Assembly (NCBI RefSeq): GCF_032401055.1
Contig: NZ_CP135529.1
Span: forward strand, 3,780,501 to 3,844,500
Reading direction: 5' to 3'
DNA from: Tardiphaga sp. 709
GTDB taxonomy: Bacteria > Pseudomonadota > Alphaproteobacteria > Rhizobiales > Xanthobacteraceae
Length of the DNA stretch: 64,000 nt
Of this stretch, positions 1-9,801 are shown piece after piece. The position numbers and the translations under genes were made by a program. The notes beneath the pieces were generated by a model. The model was not told where the DNA came from. It was given only the letters and a program-made list of their open reading frames with translations, and searched no databases. Position 1 is the stretch's first letter. Each line of letters starts with the position of its first letter.

Positions 1-81
1 CCGGAGAGCCGTCGCCACCAGCTCAGTTTTGGCGTTTCGGGAGTGTCGCTCATGTCGGGGGTGTGTTAGCCGTTTCGCGCC

Positions 82-852
82 ATGATTCAAAGTATGACCA
101 GTGAAAGTGACGAAGACGTAAGCCTGGAGGCCGAGCCCCGGCTGGAACCCCGCACCGATGCGGTGGAGCTGACCGAGGCCGAGATTCTGGCGCGGGTGCT
201 GCACCGTGACGGGTTGATGCTGGTGATCGACAAGCCGGCCGGCCTGCCGGTGCATCGCGGCCCCAAGGGCGGCGCCAATCTGGAAACCTCGTTCGAATTC
301 TTGCGCTATGGCCTGCCGCGCGCACCCGTTCTGGCGCATCGGCTGGACCGCGACACGTCGGGCTGCCTGGTGCTGGGGCGGCATCGCAAGGCGACCGCGT
401 CGCTCGGTCTGCTGTTCAAGCACGGCCGTATCCGAAAGACCTATTGGGCGGTCGTCGAGGGCGGGCCTGCCGAAGATTCCGGCGTGATCGACATGCCGCT
501 CGGGCGGCTCAATGCCGATCGGGGCTGGTGGATGAAGCCGGATCCCGAGGGACTCAAGGCCGTTTCGAATTTCACCGTGCTCGGCCGCGGCGGCGGCATG
601 AGCTGGCTGGCGCTGGAGCCGGTGACGGGGCGCACGCATCAGCTCCGTGTGCATTGTGCATCATCGGGATTTCCGATTGTCGGCGATAATATCTATGGCA
701 ACGGGCCCAGATTCGGCGAGCCGACGCTGCATCTGCATGCCCGCGAGATCGTGATTCCGATCTCGCGTAACAAGGACCCGATCCGTGTCGTCGCGCCGGC
801 CCCGCCGCATCTGCATGAGCGGCTCAAAGCGTGCGGCTGGAACGGGGAGTAG
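82..852 (+). CDS. RluA-family rRNA/tRNA pseudouridine synthase
   Basis: 256 aa. Converts specific uridines in structured RNA to pseudouridine in the cytoplasm. The catalytic motif HRLDRDTSG is present with the nucleophilic Asp at residue 89, preceded by the family segment VIDKPAGLPVH (residues 48-58) and followed by GRTHQLRVH, typical of RluA/RluC/RluD/TruC. There is no N-terminal S4 domain, so it is a short single-domain member like RluA or TruC; the RNA target cannot be told from sequence. The ATG at 82 is used, but the in-frame ATG at 94 is equally possible because neither has a clear Shine-Dalgarno. It is convergent with dapF, the stops being only 3 bases apart. Confidence 0.88.
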   Translation: MIQSMTSESDEDVSLEAEPRLEPRTDAVELTEAEILARVLHRDGLMLVIDKPAGLPVHRGPKGGANLETSFEFLRYGLPRAPVLAHRLDRDTSGCLVLGRHRKATASLGLLFKHGRIRKTYWAVVEGGPAEDSGVIDMPLGRLNADRGWWMKPDPEGLKAVSNFTVLGRGGGMSWLALEPVTGRTHQLRVHCASSGFPIVGDNIYGNGPRFGEPTLHLHAREIVIPISRNKDPIRVVAPAPPHLHERLKACGWNGE

Positions 853-855
853 GGC

Positions 856-1728
856 TTACGCGACCGAAGCGAACAGCTTCGGATCGAACGTGCCTTCATA
901 TTCAAACGCGGCCGGCCCCGTCATCAGCACGTGGTCGTCGCTCTCGCGCCATTCGATGGTGAGTTCACCGCCGGGCAGCGTCATATGCACAGTTCGATTG
1001 GTCCGGCGCAGGCGAGCGGCGGCAACAGCGGTTGCGCAAGCTGCGGAGCCACAAGCCTTGGTCAGGCCGGCGCCGCGCTCCCAGGTACGCATCACGATGT
1101 GATCGCGATCGACGATATGGGCCAGCGTGATATTGGCGCGGTCCGGGAAGATCGGGTGGTTTTCCAGCAGCGGGCCGAACTTTTCGAGATCATAGGCCTG
1201 GATGTCGTCCACCCAGAAGATCGCATGAGGGTTGCCCATCGAGACGACTGACGGGGTGTGCAGGATCGGCGCGTCGATCGGGCCGATCTGCAACTCGATG
1301 CCGCGGGTGTCACGGAATTCCTCGGCCAGCGGAATGTCCTGCCAGCCGAACTTCGGTGTGCCCATGTCCACCGTGTAAAGGTCCGGCGCGGGGCCTTGCC
1401 AGCAATTGATCAGGCCAGCCCTGGTCTCGAATGTGAGCGCCGTCTTGTCGCCGCCGGCAAAAGTCTGGCGCGCCACGCAACGCATGCCATTGCCGCAGGC
1501 GCCGGCTTCGGAGCCGTCATTGTTGTAGATTGAGACGAAGGCGTCGGTGCCGGCCAGCCGGGGCTTCTGCAGCACCATCAACTGGTCATAGGGTACGCCT
1601 TCGGGGGTGGCCACGGCGCGGGCGTCGGCAGGCGTAATACCGGATGCCGTATCGCGCAGGTCGATCACGACGATCTCGTTGCCGATGCCGTTCATCTTGG
1701 CGAAGGAATGGTTGGCCAGTGCGCTCAT
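856..1728 (-). CDS. dapF: diaminopimelate epimerase DapF
   Basis: 290 aa, the usual family length. Interconverts LL- and meso-diaminopimelate, the penultimate step to lysine and a peptidoglycan precursor, in the cytoplasm. Both active-site cysteines are visible: Cys78 in GACGNGMRC and Cys226 in [10 protein letters not shown]. The N-terminal [15 protein letters not shown] is the standard DapF opening. It stands alone on the minus strand, convergent with the pseudouridine synthase gene. With asd at 21 kb, a second enzyme of the same lysine/DAP pathway is in this window, but not in the same operon. Confidence 0.97.
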   Translation of the reverse strand: MSALANHSFAKMNGIGNEIVVIDLRDTASGITPADARAVATPEGVPYDQLMVLQKPRLAGTDAFVSIYNNDGSEAGACGNGMRCVARQTFAGGDKTALTFETRAGLINCWQGPAPDLYTVDMGTPKFGWQDIPLAEEFRDTRGIELQIGPIDAPILHTPSVVSMGNPHAIFWVDDIQAYDLEKFGPLLENHPIFPDRANITLAHIVDRDHIVMRTWERGAGLTKACGSAACATAVAAARLRRTNRTVHMTLPGGELTIEWRESDDHVLMTGPAAFEYEGTFDPKLFASVA

Positions 1729-1923
1729 GCTCGGTCCCGTTGATCTCAGCCTTATATGGCGAGGCCGGGCGGATTGGCCAGTACGGCGATTCTGTGTCGG
1801 CTGTTTTGAATGGCCCTGCGCAATTTGGGGAGGGGACGAAAGCCGCGGCTGCGTGTTACCATGGTGCCGTATCGCGCATGTTGCCGGACACTGCGCTGCA
1901 GGATGTCACTGGAGACCCTTCGA

Positions 1924-2670
1924 ATGACCCGTTCTCGCCTGTCCCGCCTCGCCACTGCGGCGCTGATCCCGGCAGCCGCGCTGACGCTGAACGCCGCGGC
2001 CTGGGCGCAATCTCCACCCGCCACGCCGCCAGCGGCAAGCACCCCGGCGACCCCGCCCGCGCCCGCACCGGCCACACCAGCTCCGGCGGCAACGGCTCCC
2101 GCCACTCCCGCTCCCGCCGCACCGGAGACGCCGGCCCCCGTCGCGCCGGCAACGCCGCCCGCCGCGGCGCAGGCTCCCGCAACGCCAGCCGCGCCTCAGG
2201 TCCAGGTTGCCGATCCGTTCGGCGAGGAAATCACGCTATCGCCGAAGCAGATGGTGACCTTCGTCGGCAAGGCGAATTGGGATTCGGCCTTCGATACGCT
2301 GATGGATGCGTTCAAGCAGATCACCACCGTGCTCGACAAACAGGGCGTCAAGTCATCCGGCAACCCGATGATCGTCTATACGACCACCGACGACACCGGC
2401 TTCACCTTCCTCGCGGAAATCCCGGTCGATCAGGAGGTGAAGAACCTGCCGAAGGCGATGAAGATGGGTCTGTCACCGGATGGCAAGGCACTGAAGTTCG
2501 TCCATCGCGGCTCCTACGACAATATGGACAACACCTATGAGGCGATCACCAATCACCTCGACGACAAAAAGCTAGAGGCGAAAGACACCTTCATCGAGGA
2601 ATACATGACCGATCCCTTGAAGACGGCGGAAGACAAGCTCGTCATCAATGTCTATGTGCCGCTGAAGTAA
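1924..2670 (+). CDS. secreted protein with GyrI-like effector-binding domain
   Basis: 248 aa from the ATG at 1924, chosen because GGAGA lies 8 bases upstream and the protein then begins with a clean signal peptide (basic MTRSRLSR, hydrophobic Ala/Leu core, AWAQ cleavage region near residue 29). Residues 30-95 are a low-complexity Pro/Ala/Thr linker. Residues 100-248 resemble the GyrI/AraC effector-binding fold (for example the FLAEIPVD segment and the C-terminal VINVYVPLK strand). That fold binds small hydrophobic ligands, usually in the cytoplasm; here export to the periplasm is predicted, so the role is unknown. A longer start at 1810 would bury the signal peptide. Followed by another secreted-protein gene on the same strand. 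Confidence 0.78.
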   Translation: MTRSRLSRLATAALIPAAALTLNAAAWAQSPPATPPAASTPATPPAPAPATPAPAATAPATPAPAAPETPAPVAPATPPAAAQAPATPAAPQVQVADPFGEEITLSPKQMVTFVGKANWDSAFDTLMDAFKQITTVLDKQGVKSSGNPMIVYTTTDDTGFTFLAEIPVDQEVKNLPKAMKMGLSPDGKALKFVHRGSYDNMDNTYEAITNHLDDKKLEAKDTFIEEYMTDPLKTAEDKLVINVYVPLK

Positions 2671-2740
2671 TAGAAGCGAAGGCCAGCGATAAAGAATCTC
2701 TGGTCATAAAGAAGCCTTGGACGGTCGCGACAGATCGGGC

Positions 2741-3454
2741 ATGAAAAATCATCTGACTCTGGCCGTTTTCGGCATTGCGCTCATCGCCACTCCTGCGCTC
2801 GCGCAGGTCAATCCACCGCCGGTGATTTCCGTCTCCGGCGAAGGCACCGTCTCGGTGCCGCCGGATCTCGCTGTCGTCGATGGCGGCGTGACGACCGACG
2901 CCAAGACCGCGCGCGAGGCTGCTGAGGCCAACAATGCCGCGATGGCCAAAGTGCTGGCGGCTCTGAAGAGCGCTGGCATTGCCGAGAAAGACATGCAGAC
3001 ATCGCGGCTGTCGCTGTTTCCGCAATATGCGCAGCAGACCCGTCCCAATCCCAATCCTGGCCCCAATGTCATCTCGGGCTATCGCGCCAGCAACCGCGTC
3101 ACCATCCGGGTGCGCGACGTGACCAAGGTGGCCGGCACCATCGACGCGCTGGTGGCTTCGGGTGCCAATGAGGTCGGCGGCATCAATTTCATGGTGACGA
3201 AGGCGTCGCAACTGCTCGACGATGCGCGCAGCGACGCGATCGCGGATGCGCGGCGCAAGGCGGAGATTTACGCCAAGGCTGCCGGCGTCAAGCTCGGCGC
3301 GCCGATCAGTATCTCCGAGGACTCCGGCAGCGCTCCGGCGCCGATGATGTTGCGCAAGATGGGCGCCGACGTGGCATCGGCTCCGGTGGCGCAAGGCGAG
3401 GAAGTGCTGCGCGTGAATGTCAGTGTGAGCTGGGAAATCAAGCCGGCGCAGTGA
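2741..3454 (+). CDS. SIMPL domain-containing periplasmic protein (DUF541)
   Basis: 237 aa from the ATG at 2741; the peptide then begins with MKNHLTLAVFGIALIATPALAQ-type signal sequence cut near residue 21. The remainder shows the SIMPL/DUF541 signature: ISVSGEGTVSVPPDLAVV near the mature N-terminus, a central GYRASNRVTIRVRD segment, and DARRKAEIYAKAAGVKLG in the C-terminal half. Members such as E. coli YggE and Brucella BP26 are periplasmic; YggE has been linked to lower oxidative stress, but a biochemical activity is not established. It sits 70 bases after the GyrI-like gene on the same strand and may be co-transcribed with it. Confidence 0.85.
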   Translation: MKNHLTLAVFGIALIATPALAQVNPPPVISVSGEGTVSVPPDLAVVDGGVTTDAKTAREAAEANNAAMAKVLAALKSAGIAEKDMQTSRLSLFPQYAQQTRPNPNPGPNVISGYRASNRVTIRVRDVTKVAGTIDALVASGANEVGGINFMVTKASQLLDDARSDAIADARRKAEIYAKAAGVKLGAPISISEDSGSAPAPMMLRKMGADVASAPVAQGEEVLRVNVSVSWEIKPAQ

Positions 3455-3468
3455 CGGCAAAGCTCAGT

Positions 3469-3592
3469 TGTCGTCCCCGCGAAGGCGGGGACCCATACAC
3501 ACTGTAGGTGTAGTTTAAGCTCGACAGTCGTGGCTCTGCTGTTTCAAATTCTTCGACCGTGGTTATGGGTCCCCGCCTTCGCGGGGACGACA
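3469..3592. repeat. palindromic intergenic repeat, family A copy 1
   Basis: Two 29-base arms at 3469-3497 and 3564-3592 are perfect inverted copies. Each arm contains a smaller palindrome, CCCCGCGAAGGCGGGG. A second copy with one mismatch lies at 23661-23784, with an unrelated spacer between the arms. It fills the gap between a plus-strand and a minus-strand gene, ending just before the stop of the hydrolase gene, where it could serve as a two-way transcription barrier. Confidence 0.85.
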
Positions 3593-3593
3593 G

Positions 3594-4667
3594 CTAGATC
3601 TCCACTACCTGCCCCGGCTTCAGCGCCATAAACTTCTCGCTGGGCAATTCCGCCGCGCTGCATGCGGCGGCCAATCCCTTCACCGGCCCGTCGATCGCCT
3701 CATCGGTGAGCTGGAATGTGCTGTGATGGCTGGCCAGCGCCTGCTGTGCGCCGCAGTCACCAAACGCCTTCACGGCGTCTTCCGGATTCATGTGCTGGTC
3801 CTTCATGAACCAGCGCGGCTCATAGGCGCCGATCGGCAGGATCGCGAGCCTGATAGCACCATGGGTCTCGCGCACGCGGCGGAAGTGCAGGCCGTCGCCA
3901 TAGCCGCTGTCGCCGACGATGTAGATCTTGCCGGCTGGTGTCTCCAGCACGAAGCTCGCCCACAGCGATTTGTTACGATCAAACAGGCCGCGCGCGGTCC
4001 AGTGGCGCGTCGGCACCAGCGTGACGGCGAGGCCGTTGCCGAGCTCGACGCGATCTGTCCAGTCATAGGCCTCGGCTTTGATCGCGCTGTCGGCGCTCTT
4101 CATGGTGATGTCATTGCCAAGCGGCGTGATCACCCGCGGTGCAAATTTGGCTGATAGCTTCGACAGGGTCGGAAGATCGAGATGGTCGTAATGACCGTGC
4201 GAGACCAGCACAACATCGATCTTGGGCAGTTTGTCGAAGGCGATGCCCGGCGCGTTGTGACGCTTCGGCCCGGCAAATGACAATGGCGATACGCGATCGG
4301 ACCACACCGGATCGAACAGGATGTTGATCCCGGCGGTCTGGATCAGCCAGCTGGCGTGACCGACGTAACAAAAGCGAACGCCCGTACCCTCGACCCTGGC
4401 CGGCGGCGTATCGGCAAACTCGTTCTCGACCCAGTCCGGCCAGACCTCGCGCGTACGGCCGCCGCCGAATTGCCAGCGCAGCACTTCGCCGAGCGACCTC
4501 GGCGGCGCGCCATCGGGATCGAAGAAGATCTTGCCGTCGAAGTGATCGGAGACGGGGCCGTCATAATTGGTCATGCGGGAAGCCCAGATGGCCGACAGCC
4601 CCGCCGCTGCGGCGAGGCCGCCGATGGATGCGAGAAGCTCGCGGCGGGTGATGGTCATGAATGTCAA
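3594..4667 (-). CDS. metallo-beta-lactamase fold hydrolase (UlaG/NAPE-PLD-like), Tat-type signal
   Basis: 357 aa. The zinc-binding motif HGHYDHLD at residues 157-164 supplies the paired metal ligands of the metallo-beta-lactamase fold; VGHASWLIQTAGINILFDP and LPIGAYEPRWFMKDQHMNPEDA match the NAPE-PLD/UlaG-like branch (L-ascorbate lactonase and N-acyl-phosphatidylethanolamine phospholipase D relatives). The N-terminus TITRRELLASIGGLAAAAG has twin arginines before a hydrophobic stretch, suggesting Tat export with a folded metal centre. An in-frame ATG at 4658 (residue 4) is an alternative start. Substrate unknown. A near-palindrome 23 bases upstream could be its operator. Confidence 0.82.
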   Translation of the reverse strand: MTFMTITRRELLASIGGLAAAAGLSAIWASRMTNYDGPVSDHFDGKIFFDPDGAPPRSLGEVLRWQFGGGRTREVWPDWVENEFADTPPARVEGTGVRFCYVGHASWLIQTAGINILFDPVWSDRVSPLSFAGPKRHNAPGIAFDKLPKIDVVLVSHGHYDHLDLPTLSKLSAKFAPRVITPLGNDITMKSADSAIKAEAYDWTDRVELGNGLAVTLVPTRHWTARGLFDRNKSLWASFVLETPAGKIYIVGDSGYGDGLHFRRVRETHGAIRLAILPIGAYEPRWFMKDQHMNPEDAVKAFGDCGAQQALASHHSTFQLTDEAIDGPVKGLAAACSAAELPSEKFMALKPGQVVEI

Positions 4668-4689
4668 AAGCCGAAAAGGGGAACCTGAG

Positions 4690-4705
4690 GTGAGCGATCA
4701 CTCAC
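4690..4705. promoter_or_regulatory. 16-base near-palindrome, candidate operator
   Basis: GTGAGCGATCACTCAC reads almost identically on both strands (GTGAG and CTCAC arms around GATC). It is 23 bases upstream of the hydrolase start on the minus strand, a position and size typical of TetR-type operators. No regulator gene is adjacent, so the binding protein is unknown. Confidence 0.4.
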
Positions 4706-5004
4706 ATCTAGGGCAGCTCACCCAGAAATCCAATTGCCTATTGTCAATTTAATCGCCTGCTGCAGAGAATATCCTTTATCTTGAATGGGTTGCCGTTTCG
4801 GGCGACGGCGCGGCGGCCATATTTCCTTGACTCGCCGGGCCCCGGCGCTGTAAGTCCCCACCAATTCTCGAAAAGTTCTCTTTTCGACCCGCCGACCGGT
4901 CCTGGAGACCGGAGGTCAACGCCCGACAGCGCGATGCGCCCTCGGGCGCAAAAGTGTTTGGTTATTTGCCATCATGGGGATGGCACGAGCGGAAGCGACG
5001 ATCG
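4706..5004. other. intergenic region upstream of ffh
   Basis: About 300 bases between the divergent hydrolase and ffh genes. It should hold the ffh promoter, but no unambiguous -35/-10 pair could be assigned. The left third is AT-rich relative to its surroundings (around 4725-4775), a plausible promoter location. It was searched by eye for the SRP RNA core (GGAAG/AGCAG loops) and none was seen. Confidence 0.4.
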
Positions 5005-6523
5005 ATGTTCGACAGTCTGTCGGAACGGCTTGGCGGAATTCTCGATCGGCTCACCGGGCGCGGTGCGCTGTCGGAGGCTGATGTCGATGCCGCCATGCGC
5101 GAAGTCCGCCGGGCGCTGCTTGAGGCCGACGTCTCGCTCGACGTGGTCCGCTCCTTCATCGATCGCGTGCGTGAGCAGGCCATTGGCGCCACCGTCGTCA
5201 AGTCGGTCACGCCCGGCCAGATGGTCGTCAAGATCGTCCATGACGAACTGGTCGCGACCCTCGGCGCAGATGGCGAAGGCGGCATCGATCTTCAGGCTGT
5301 GCCGCCCGTCGCCATTATGATGGTCGGTCTGCAGGGCTCCGGTAAGACCACCACGACCGCGAAGCTTGCGCGCCGTCTCACTCAGCGCGACAAGCGCAAG
5401 GTGCTGATGGCGTCGCTCGACGTCTATCGTCCGGCTGCCATGGAGCAGCTCGCGGTGCTCGGCCGTGATCTCGACATTCAGACGCTGCCGATCGTCGAAG
5501 GCCAGAAGCCGGCTGAGATCGCCAAGCGCGCGCTGTCCGCTGCCAAGCTCGGCGGCTATGACGTGGTTCTGCTCGACACCGCCGGTCGCACGACGCTCGA
5601 CGAAGAAATGATGTCGGAAGCGATCGAGATCAAGGCGATCGCCAATCCGCATGAAGTGCTGCTGGTCGCGGATGCGCTGACCGGTCAGGACGCCGTCAAT
5701 CTCGCGCGCTCCTTCAACGAGCGCGTCGGCCTCACCGGCATCGCGCTAACCCGCGTCGACGGCGATGGCCGCGGCGGTGCTGCACTGTCGATGCGCGCCG
5801 TGACCGGCAAGCCGATCAAGCTGATCGGTACCGGCGAAAAGACCGATGCGCTGGAAGACTTTCATCCGAGCCGTATCGCCGGCCGCATCCTCGGCATGGG
5901 CGACGTGGTGTCGCTGGTCGAGCGCGCTGCTGCAAATATCGATGCGGAAAAAGCCGCCCGTACTGCCGAGCGCATGCGCAAGGGCCAGTTCGATCTCACC
6001 GACATGCGTGAGCAGCTGATCCAGATGACCAATATGGGCGGTCTATCCGGCCTGATGGGCATGATGCCCGGCATCGCTAAGATGAAGAACCAGATCGCCT
6101 CCGCCGGTCTCGATGACCGCGTGGTGAAGCGCCAGATCGCAGTCATCGATCTCGATGACGCGTCAGGAGCGCAAGAATCCCGACATCCTCAAGGCCAGTC
6201 GCAAGAAGCGTATCGCTGCCGGCGCCGGCCTCAAGGTCGAGGAAGTCAACAAGGTGCTGAAGATGCACCGGAACATGGCCGATATGATGAAGGCCATGGG
6301 CTCCGGCAAGCGTGGCCCGATGGCCGGCATCGCGCAGGCCATGGGCTTCGGTGGCGGTGGCATGCCATCCCCCGAACAGATGAAGGCGATGGCCGAGAAG
6401 ATGCCGGGCGGGATGCCGCAGGGCATGCCGTCATTGCCGAAAGATTTCCCGGGCCTTTCAGGGCTGGGCAAACCGACGCTGCCGGGACTCGGCGGCTTTC
6501 CCGGTCTCGGGAAAAAGAAATAA
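5005..6523 (+). pseudogene. ffh: signal recognition particle GTPase Ffh, frame broken by a one-base insertion
   Basis: Ffh binds signal sequences and SRP RNA and targets membrane proteins to FtsY. The start at 5005 gives MFDSLSERLGGIL, the standard Ffh opening. The NG domain is intact: GLQGSGKTTTTAKLA near residue 107, DTAGR near 191, TRVDGDGRGG near 250. The frame then fails: reading on from 5005 gives QIAVIDLDDASGAQ, whereas deleting the C at 6151 gives QIAVIDSMTRQERKNPD and continues cleanly to the stop at 6523 with SRKKRIAAG and a Met/Gly/Pro-rich tail. Corrected product: 505 aa, the expected size. The break falls exactly at the entrance to the SRP-RNA-binding helices of the M domain. As ffh is normally essential, an assembly error is the leading explanation; otherwise two partial products result (from 5005 and from the ATG at 6155). 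Confidence 0.9.
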
Positions 6524-6572
6524 CGCGATCAAGTTCACTCACATTCAAATCGAACACACTTAGGAGAATCCC

Positions 6573-6905
6573 ATGTCCGTCGTTATCCGCCTCGCACGCG
6601 CAGGCACCAAGAAGCGCCCCGTCTATCACGTCGTCGTCGCCGACTCGCGCTTCCCCCGCGATGGCCGCTTCATCGAGCGTCTCGGCTACTTCAATCCGCT
6701 GCTCGCCAAGGATAACGAGCTGCGCCTGAAGCTCGACCTCGACAAGACCAAGGCCTGGATCGCCAAGGGCGCACAGCCGTCGGATCGCGTTGCTCGCTTC
6801 CTCGATGCCGCTGGCGTCCAGAAGCGCGAAGCCCGCAACAATCCCGAGAAGGCCGTGCCGCGCAAGGAGCGCAAGGCCAACGCTGAAGCCGCCGCCAAGA
6901 AGTAA
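6573..6905 (+). CDS. rpsP: 30S ribosomal protein S16
   Basis: 110 aa. Small-subunit protein that stabilises 16S rRNA early in 30S assembly. The N-terminus [26 protein letters not shown]-type sequence and the [11 protein letters not shown] segment are diagnostic of S16. The basic Ala/Lys-rich tail from residue 90 is common in alphaproteobacteria. A good TAGGAG ribosome binding site lies about 8 bases before the ATG. It follows ffh by 49 bases and precedes rimM by 6, the conserved translation cluster. Confidence 0.98.
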   Translation: MSVVIRLARAGTKKRPVYHVVVADSRFPRDGRFIERLGYFNPLLAKDNELRLKLDLDKTKAWIAKGAQPSDRVARFLDAAGVQKREARNNPEKAVPRKERKANAEAAAKK

Positions 6906-6911
6906 GGCGGA

Positions 6912-7436
6912 ATGACCTCCGCGCAAATCTGCGTCGCGCGTATCGGCGCGCCGCATGGTGTGCGCGGCCAGGTCCGGCTGTGGACCTTCACCGAAGATCC
7001 ATTCGCCGTGTGCGACTACGGTCCGCTTGCCACCAAGGACGGCAAGCGGAGCTTTGAGGTCGATGATGTCCGCGAGGCCAAGGGCCATCTGGTCGCGACG
7101 CTGAAGGGCGTCGCGTCCCGCGAAGATGCCGAGCGCCTCAATGGCGTCGAGCTCTATGTGGCGCGCGACGCGCTGCCCGACACCGAAGACGATGAATATT
7201 ACCACGCCGACCTGATCGGCCTCGCTGCGGTCAATGCCGCGGGCGATGCGATCGGCCGCGTTGTCGGCATCCATAATTTCGGTGCCGGCGATATCATCGA
7301 GATCGCGCCACTAGAGGGCGCGACCCTGCTATTGCCCTTCACCAATGCGGTGGTGCCGACCGTCGACCTCGCGGCTGGCCGTGTCGTGATCGAATTGCCG
7401 GGTGAGATCATCGGCGACGATCCCACCGCGGCATAA
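6912..7436 (+). CDS. rimM: ribosome maturation factor RimM
   Basis: 174 aa. Assists 30S subunit maturation by binding S19 near the 16S 3' domain. The N-terminal RimM beta-barrel opens with [19 protein letters not shown] (about residues 6-24); the C-terminal PRC barrel contains [22 protein letters not shown] and ends with [17 protein letters not shown]. It starts 6 bases after the rpsP stop and is surely co-transcribed with it. The partner gene trmD, usually directly next, is displaced here by two inserted divergent genes. Confidence 0.97.
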   Translation: MTSAQICVARIGAPHGVRGQVRLWTFTEDPFAVCDYGPLATKDGKRSFEVDDVREAKGHLVATLKGVASREDAERLNGVELYVARDALPDTEDDEYYHADLIGLAAVNAAGDAIGRVVGIHNFGAGDIIEIAPLEGATLLLPFTNAVVPTVDLAAGRVVIELPGEIIGDDPTAA

Positions 7437-7439
7437 CGC

Positions 7440-8309
<870 letters not shown>

Positions 8310-8325
8310 GGCAAAATTTCCTAAG

Positions 8326-8407
8326 GTCTCTAATTGACGATAGGTCTTGAATAGAGACTGCCTGATCGTACCGTAAGGAGGCAGTTTTTTATCGCCAGGT
8401 TACCTGG
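8326..8407. promoter_or_regulatory. three inverted repeats between divergent qorB-like and hxlR-like genes
   Basis: Three dyads lie in the 132-base divergent region. GTCTCTA at 8326-8332 pairs with TAGAGAC at 8352-8358. ACTGCCT at 8357-8363 pairs with AGGCAGT at 8379-8385, followed by six T residues. CCAGGT-T-ACCTGG at 8395-8407 is a perfect palindrome 34 bases before the regulator start. They are good candidates for HxlR binding sites and autoregulation; the middle one could also act as a weak terminator for leftward-to-rightward transcripts. Confidence 0.5.
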
Positions 8408-8441
8408 AAGTGACCTGCGGTCGGCCGGAAGGAGTCTCCCG

Positions 8442-8876
8442 ATGCCCCAAAAAGCTTCTGACAATGCCCCCTTGTCCACCCGCTTCGACGAATGGCGGGC
8501 ACGGGGCTTCGATGCCGATGCCTGCCCGGTCCGCAACGTGCTGGACCGCATTGGCGACAAATGGACGTCGCTGCTGCTGGTGGTGCTGGCGGCCCGGCCG
8601 CATCGTTTCAGCGAGCTGCATCGTGCGGTACCGGATATTTCCAAGCGCATGCTGACCCAGTCGCTGCGTGACCTGCAGCGCGATGGGCTGATCACCCGCC
8701 ACGTCTTCCCGACCAAGCCCCCCTCGGTGGAGTATCGCCTGTCGCCGCTCGGCCAGTCCGCGATGGCGCCGCTGGCGGGCCTGATCGACTGGGCGGAACG
8801 TAGTTTTGAGGAGATCAAGGCGTCGCGCGCCGCGTTCGATGCCGGCGACACCAGCGAGCAGATGTCGGCGGCTTGA
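8442..8876 (+). CDS. HxlR-family winged-helix transcriptional regulator
   Basis: 144 aa. The HxlR signature is complete: [20 protein letters not shown] (residues 26-45), [31 protein letters not shown] and the wing [12 protein letters not shown]. Cys28 just before the first helix is at the position used as a redox or electrophile sensor in YodB, QorR and HypR. Divergent from a QorB-like reductase, its likely target. GGAAGGAG lies 6-10 bases before the ATG. The stop is 50 bases before trmD, so it may contribute read-through into that gene. Confidence 0.9.
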   Translation: MPQKASDNAPLSTRFDEWRARGFDADACPVRNVLDRIGDKWTSLLLVVLAARPHRFSELHRAVPDISKRMLTQSLRDLQRDGLITRHVFPTKPPSVEYRLSPLGQSAMAPLAGLIDWAERSFEEIKASRAAFDAGDTSEQMSAA

Positions 8877-8926
8877 ACGGGCTCGCGGGGGTTTGACGCC
8901 TCGCGCCGGACGCGCGATGGAAAGCC

Positions 8927-9679
8927 ATGATTATCGAACCCACACCATGGCGCGCGACGGTGCTGACGCTGTTTCCCGAAATGTTTCCGGGACCGCTCGG
9001 CATCAGCCTCGCAGGCAAGGCGCTGGCTTCCGGCCTGTGGGCGCTGGAGCCGCGCGATATCCGTGCATCGGCCACCGACAAGCATCGCAGCGTCGATGAC
9101 ACGCCGGCGGGCGGGGGGCCGGGCATGGTGCTGCGGGCCGATGTGCTGGCGGCGGCGATCGATGCGGCAGATGCGCAAGACCGCCCCAGGCTCGTCATGA
9201 GCCCCCGCGGTCGGCCATTGACCCAGGCGCGGGTGGCGGAACTGGCCGCGGGGCGGGGGCCGCTGATCGTCTGTGGCCGCTTTGAGGGCATCGATCAGCG
9301 CGTCATCGATGCGCGGGGGCTCGAGGAAGTCTCGATCGGCGACTATGTCCTGTCCGGCGGGGAAATCGCTGCCATGACGCTGATCGATGCCTGCGTGCGG
9401 CTTCTGCCGGGGGTTATGGGCAAGCTGGCGTCTGGAACCGATGAGAGCTTCTCCGACGGGCTACTGGAATACCCGCAATATACCCGCCCGCAGGCCTTCG
9501 AGGGCCGTCAGATCCCGGATGTCCTGATTTCGGGCGACCATGCGAAGGTTGCCAAATGGCGGCTGGCCGAGGCGGAGGCGCTTACCCAAGAGCGCCGGCC
9601 GGATTTATGGGCGGCTCGCCCGAAAGCCCCGGAATCGGGCAGAAAGCGAAAACCGCCAAAAATCACGACGGGTGAGTGA
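8927..9679 (+). CDS. trmD: tRNA (guanine(37)-N1)-methyltransferase TrmD
   Basis: 250 aa. SPOUT-class methyltransferase that makes m1G37 in tRNAs reading CNN/GG-type codons and so prevents frameshifting. Key motifs: [14 protein letters not shown] near the N-terminus, [11 protein letters not shown], the knot segment ending in [12 protein letters not shown], and [14 protein letters not shown] with the S-adenosylmethionine loop. Length is normal. It is followed after 122 bases by rplS, continuing the conserved ribosomal cluster. Confidence 0.97.
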   Translation: MIIEPTPWRATVLTLFPEMFPGPLGISLAGKALASGLWALEPRDIRASATDKHRSVDDTPAGGGPGMVLRADVLAAAIDAADAQDRPRLVMSPRGRPLTQARVAELAAGRGPLIVCGRFEGIDQRVIDARGLEEVSIGDYVLSGGEIAAMTLIDACVRLLPGVMGKLASGTDESFSDGLLEYPQYTRPQAFEGRQIPDVLISGDHAKVAKWRLAEAEALTQERRPDLWAARPKAPESGRKRKPPKITTGE

Positions 9680-9801
9680 CAGAGACGGGTGACAACGGCT
9701 TCGCTTTCCCGTATAGCAGCGCCAAATCCGTGCAATGGCAGGGTAAGAGTTTCGAGCGCAGCCCGCGCAACGTCTGGGCGCGCCGCCGATGGAGATTTTC
9801 G

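Noticed and set aside
1-69. 3' end of an upstream plus-strand gene ending in TAG at 67-69
   Set aside because: Only 22 open codons with no recognisable motif; could be chance.
4706-5004. SRP RNA gene upstream of ffh
   Set aside because: The conserved GGAAG and AGCAG-type loop elements were not found.
6148-6160. Programmed ribosomal frameshift in ffh
   Set aside because: No slippery heptamer, RF2-like stop or downstream stimulatory structure was recognised; Ffh is not known to use frameshifting.
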